Positions 63,767 through 64,000 of a DNA stretch of 64,000 nucleotides are shown piece after piece. Position 1 is the stretch's first letter; every line of letters begins with the position of its first letter. The stretch is taken from the NCBI GenBank assembly GCA_034190875.2, contig CM067344.1:74606178-74670177 (forward strand). Direction: 5' to 3'. The DNA is from Urechis unicinctus (Eukaryota; Annelida; Polychaeta; Xenopneusta; Urechidae). The notes under the pieces were generated by a model that saw only the letters and a list, made by a program, of their open reading frames with translations, was not told the origin of the DNA and made no database searches. A program made the translations under genes and the position numbers.

Positions 63767-64000
63767 CTGCAAACAAGACATCCAACTTAATATCATGCAT
63801 GATACTGTCACATTTAAACTGAGATGAATATCACACTGGCAGAACTAAATAATCCACAAAATGGACAAAGCTCGGATTAATACACATGGAAGTCCATGCA
63901 TCTTCTTCAGAGGCATTACATTAACTGCACTCACCAGATTTATCCAAATGTCACATATTGTAAATTATCAGACAGGCTATGCAAGAAGAATCAGGGATTA

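Overview
The window is eukaryotic nuclear DNA from an animal. Coding exons are short, have canonical GT/AG borders and join in matching phase. The genes are animal families: ankyrin/SOCS-box proteins, an LRRC14-like PRAME-family protein, a DCDC2-like doublecortin protein and mitochondrial NAD(P) transhydrogenase. Introns of about 0.1-1 kb in most genes, many short mobile elements and long AT and CT tracts fit a marine invertebrate, most likely a mollusc or other lophotrochozoan. The exact clade cannot be read from the sequence.

Layout. 1-2 kb: no gene, plus a GC-run-bracketed repeat. 2.0-3.7 kb (-) and 10.7-12.4 kb (-): two paralogous ankyrin/SOCS-box genes, each with an uninterrupted coding exon and a 5' UTR intron just before the ATG. 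Between and after them lie miniature transposons and diverged repeats. 18.8-25.6 kb (+): at least 20 exons of a large protein with a coiled coil, a possible C2-like segment and four membrane segments; I do not recognise its family and its 5' end was not found. 28.4-30.9 kb (+): a complete seven-exon LRRC14-like gene. 34.1-60.9 kb (-): a long gene that begins as a DCDC2 orthologue (two doublecortin domains and the DCDC2 tail) and, through in-phase exons, continues into about nine IQ (calmodulin-binding) exons and a Glu/Ala-rich acidic tail. 63.6-63.8 kb (-): the last exon of the transhydrogenase gene NNT, whose other exons lie beyond the right edge.

The most notable points are: the DCDC2/IQ fusion, which has an alternative terminal exon and a recently duplicated IQ exon; the unrecognised four-pass membrane protein; a family of miniature elements with TAGCCC/TAGCTCC ends and 9-11 bp target duplications, some only 37-52 bp long; a CpG-rich tandem-repeat module bracketed by G and C runs that occurs both inside and outside those elements; and a 28-bp minisatellite that forms the 3' end of an intron. 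There is no operon-like organisation. By family, the two ankyrin/SOCS genes and the LRRC14-like gene would be cullin-RING ubiquitin ligase adaptors, and the DCDC2 gene a ciliary microtubule protein.
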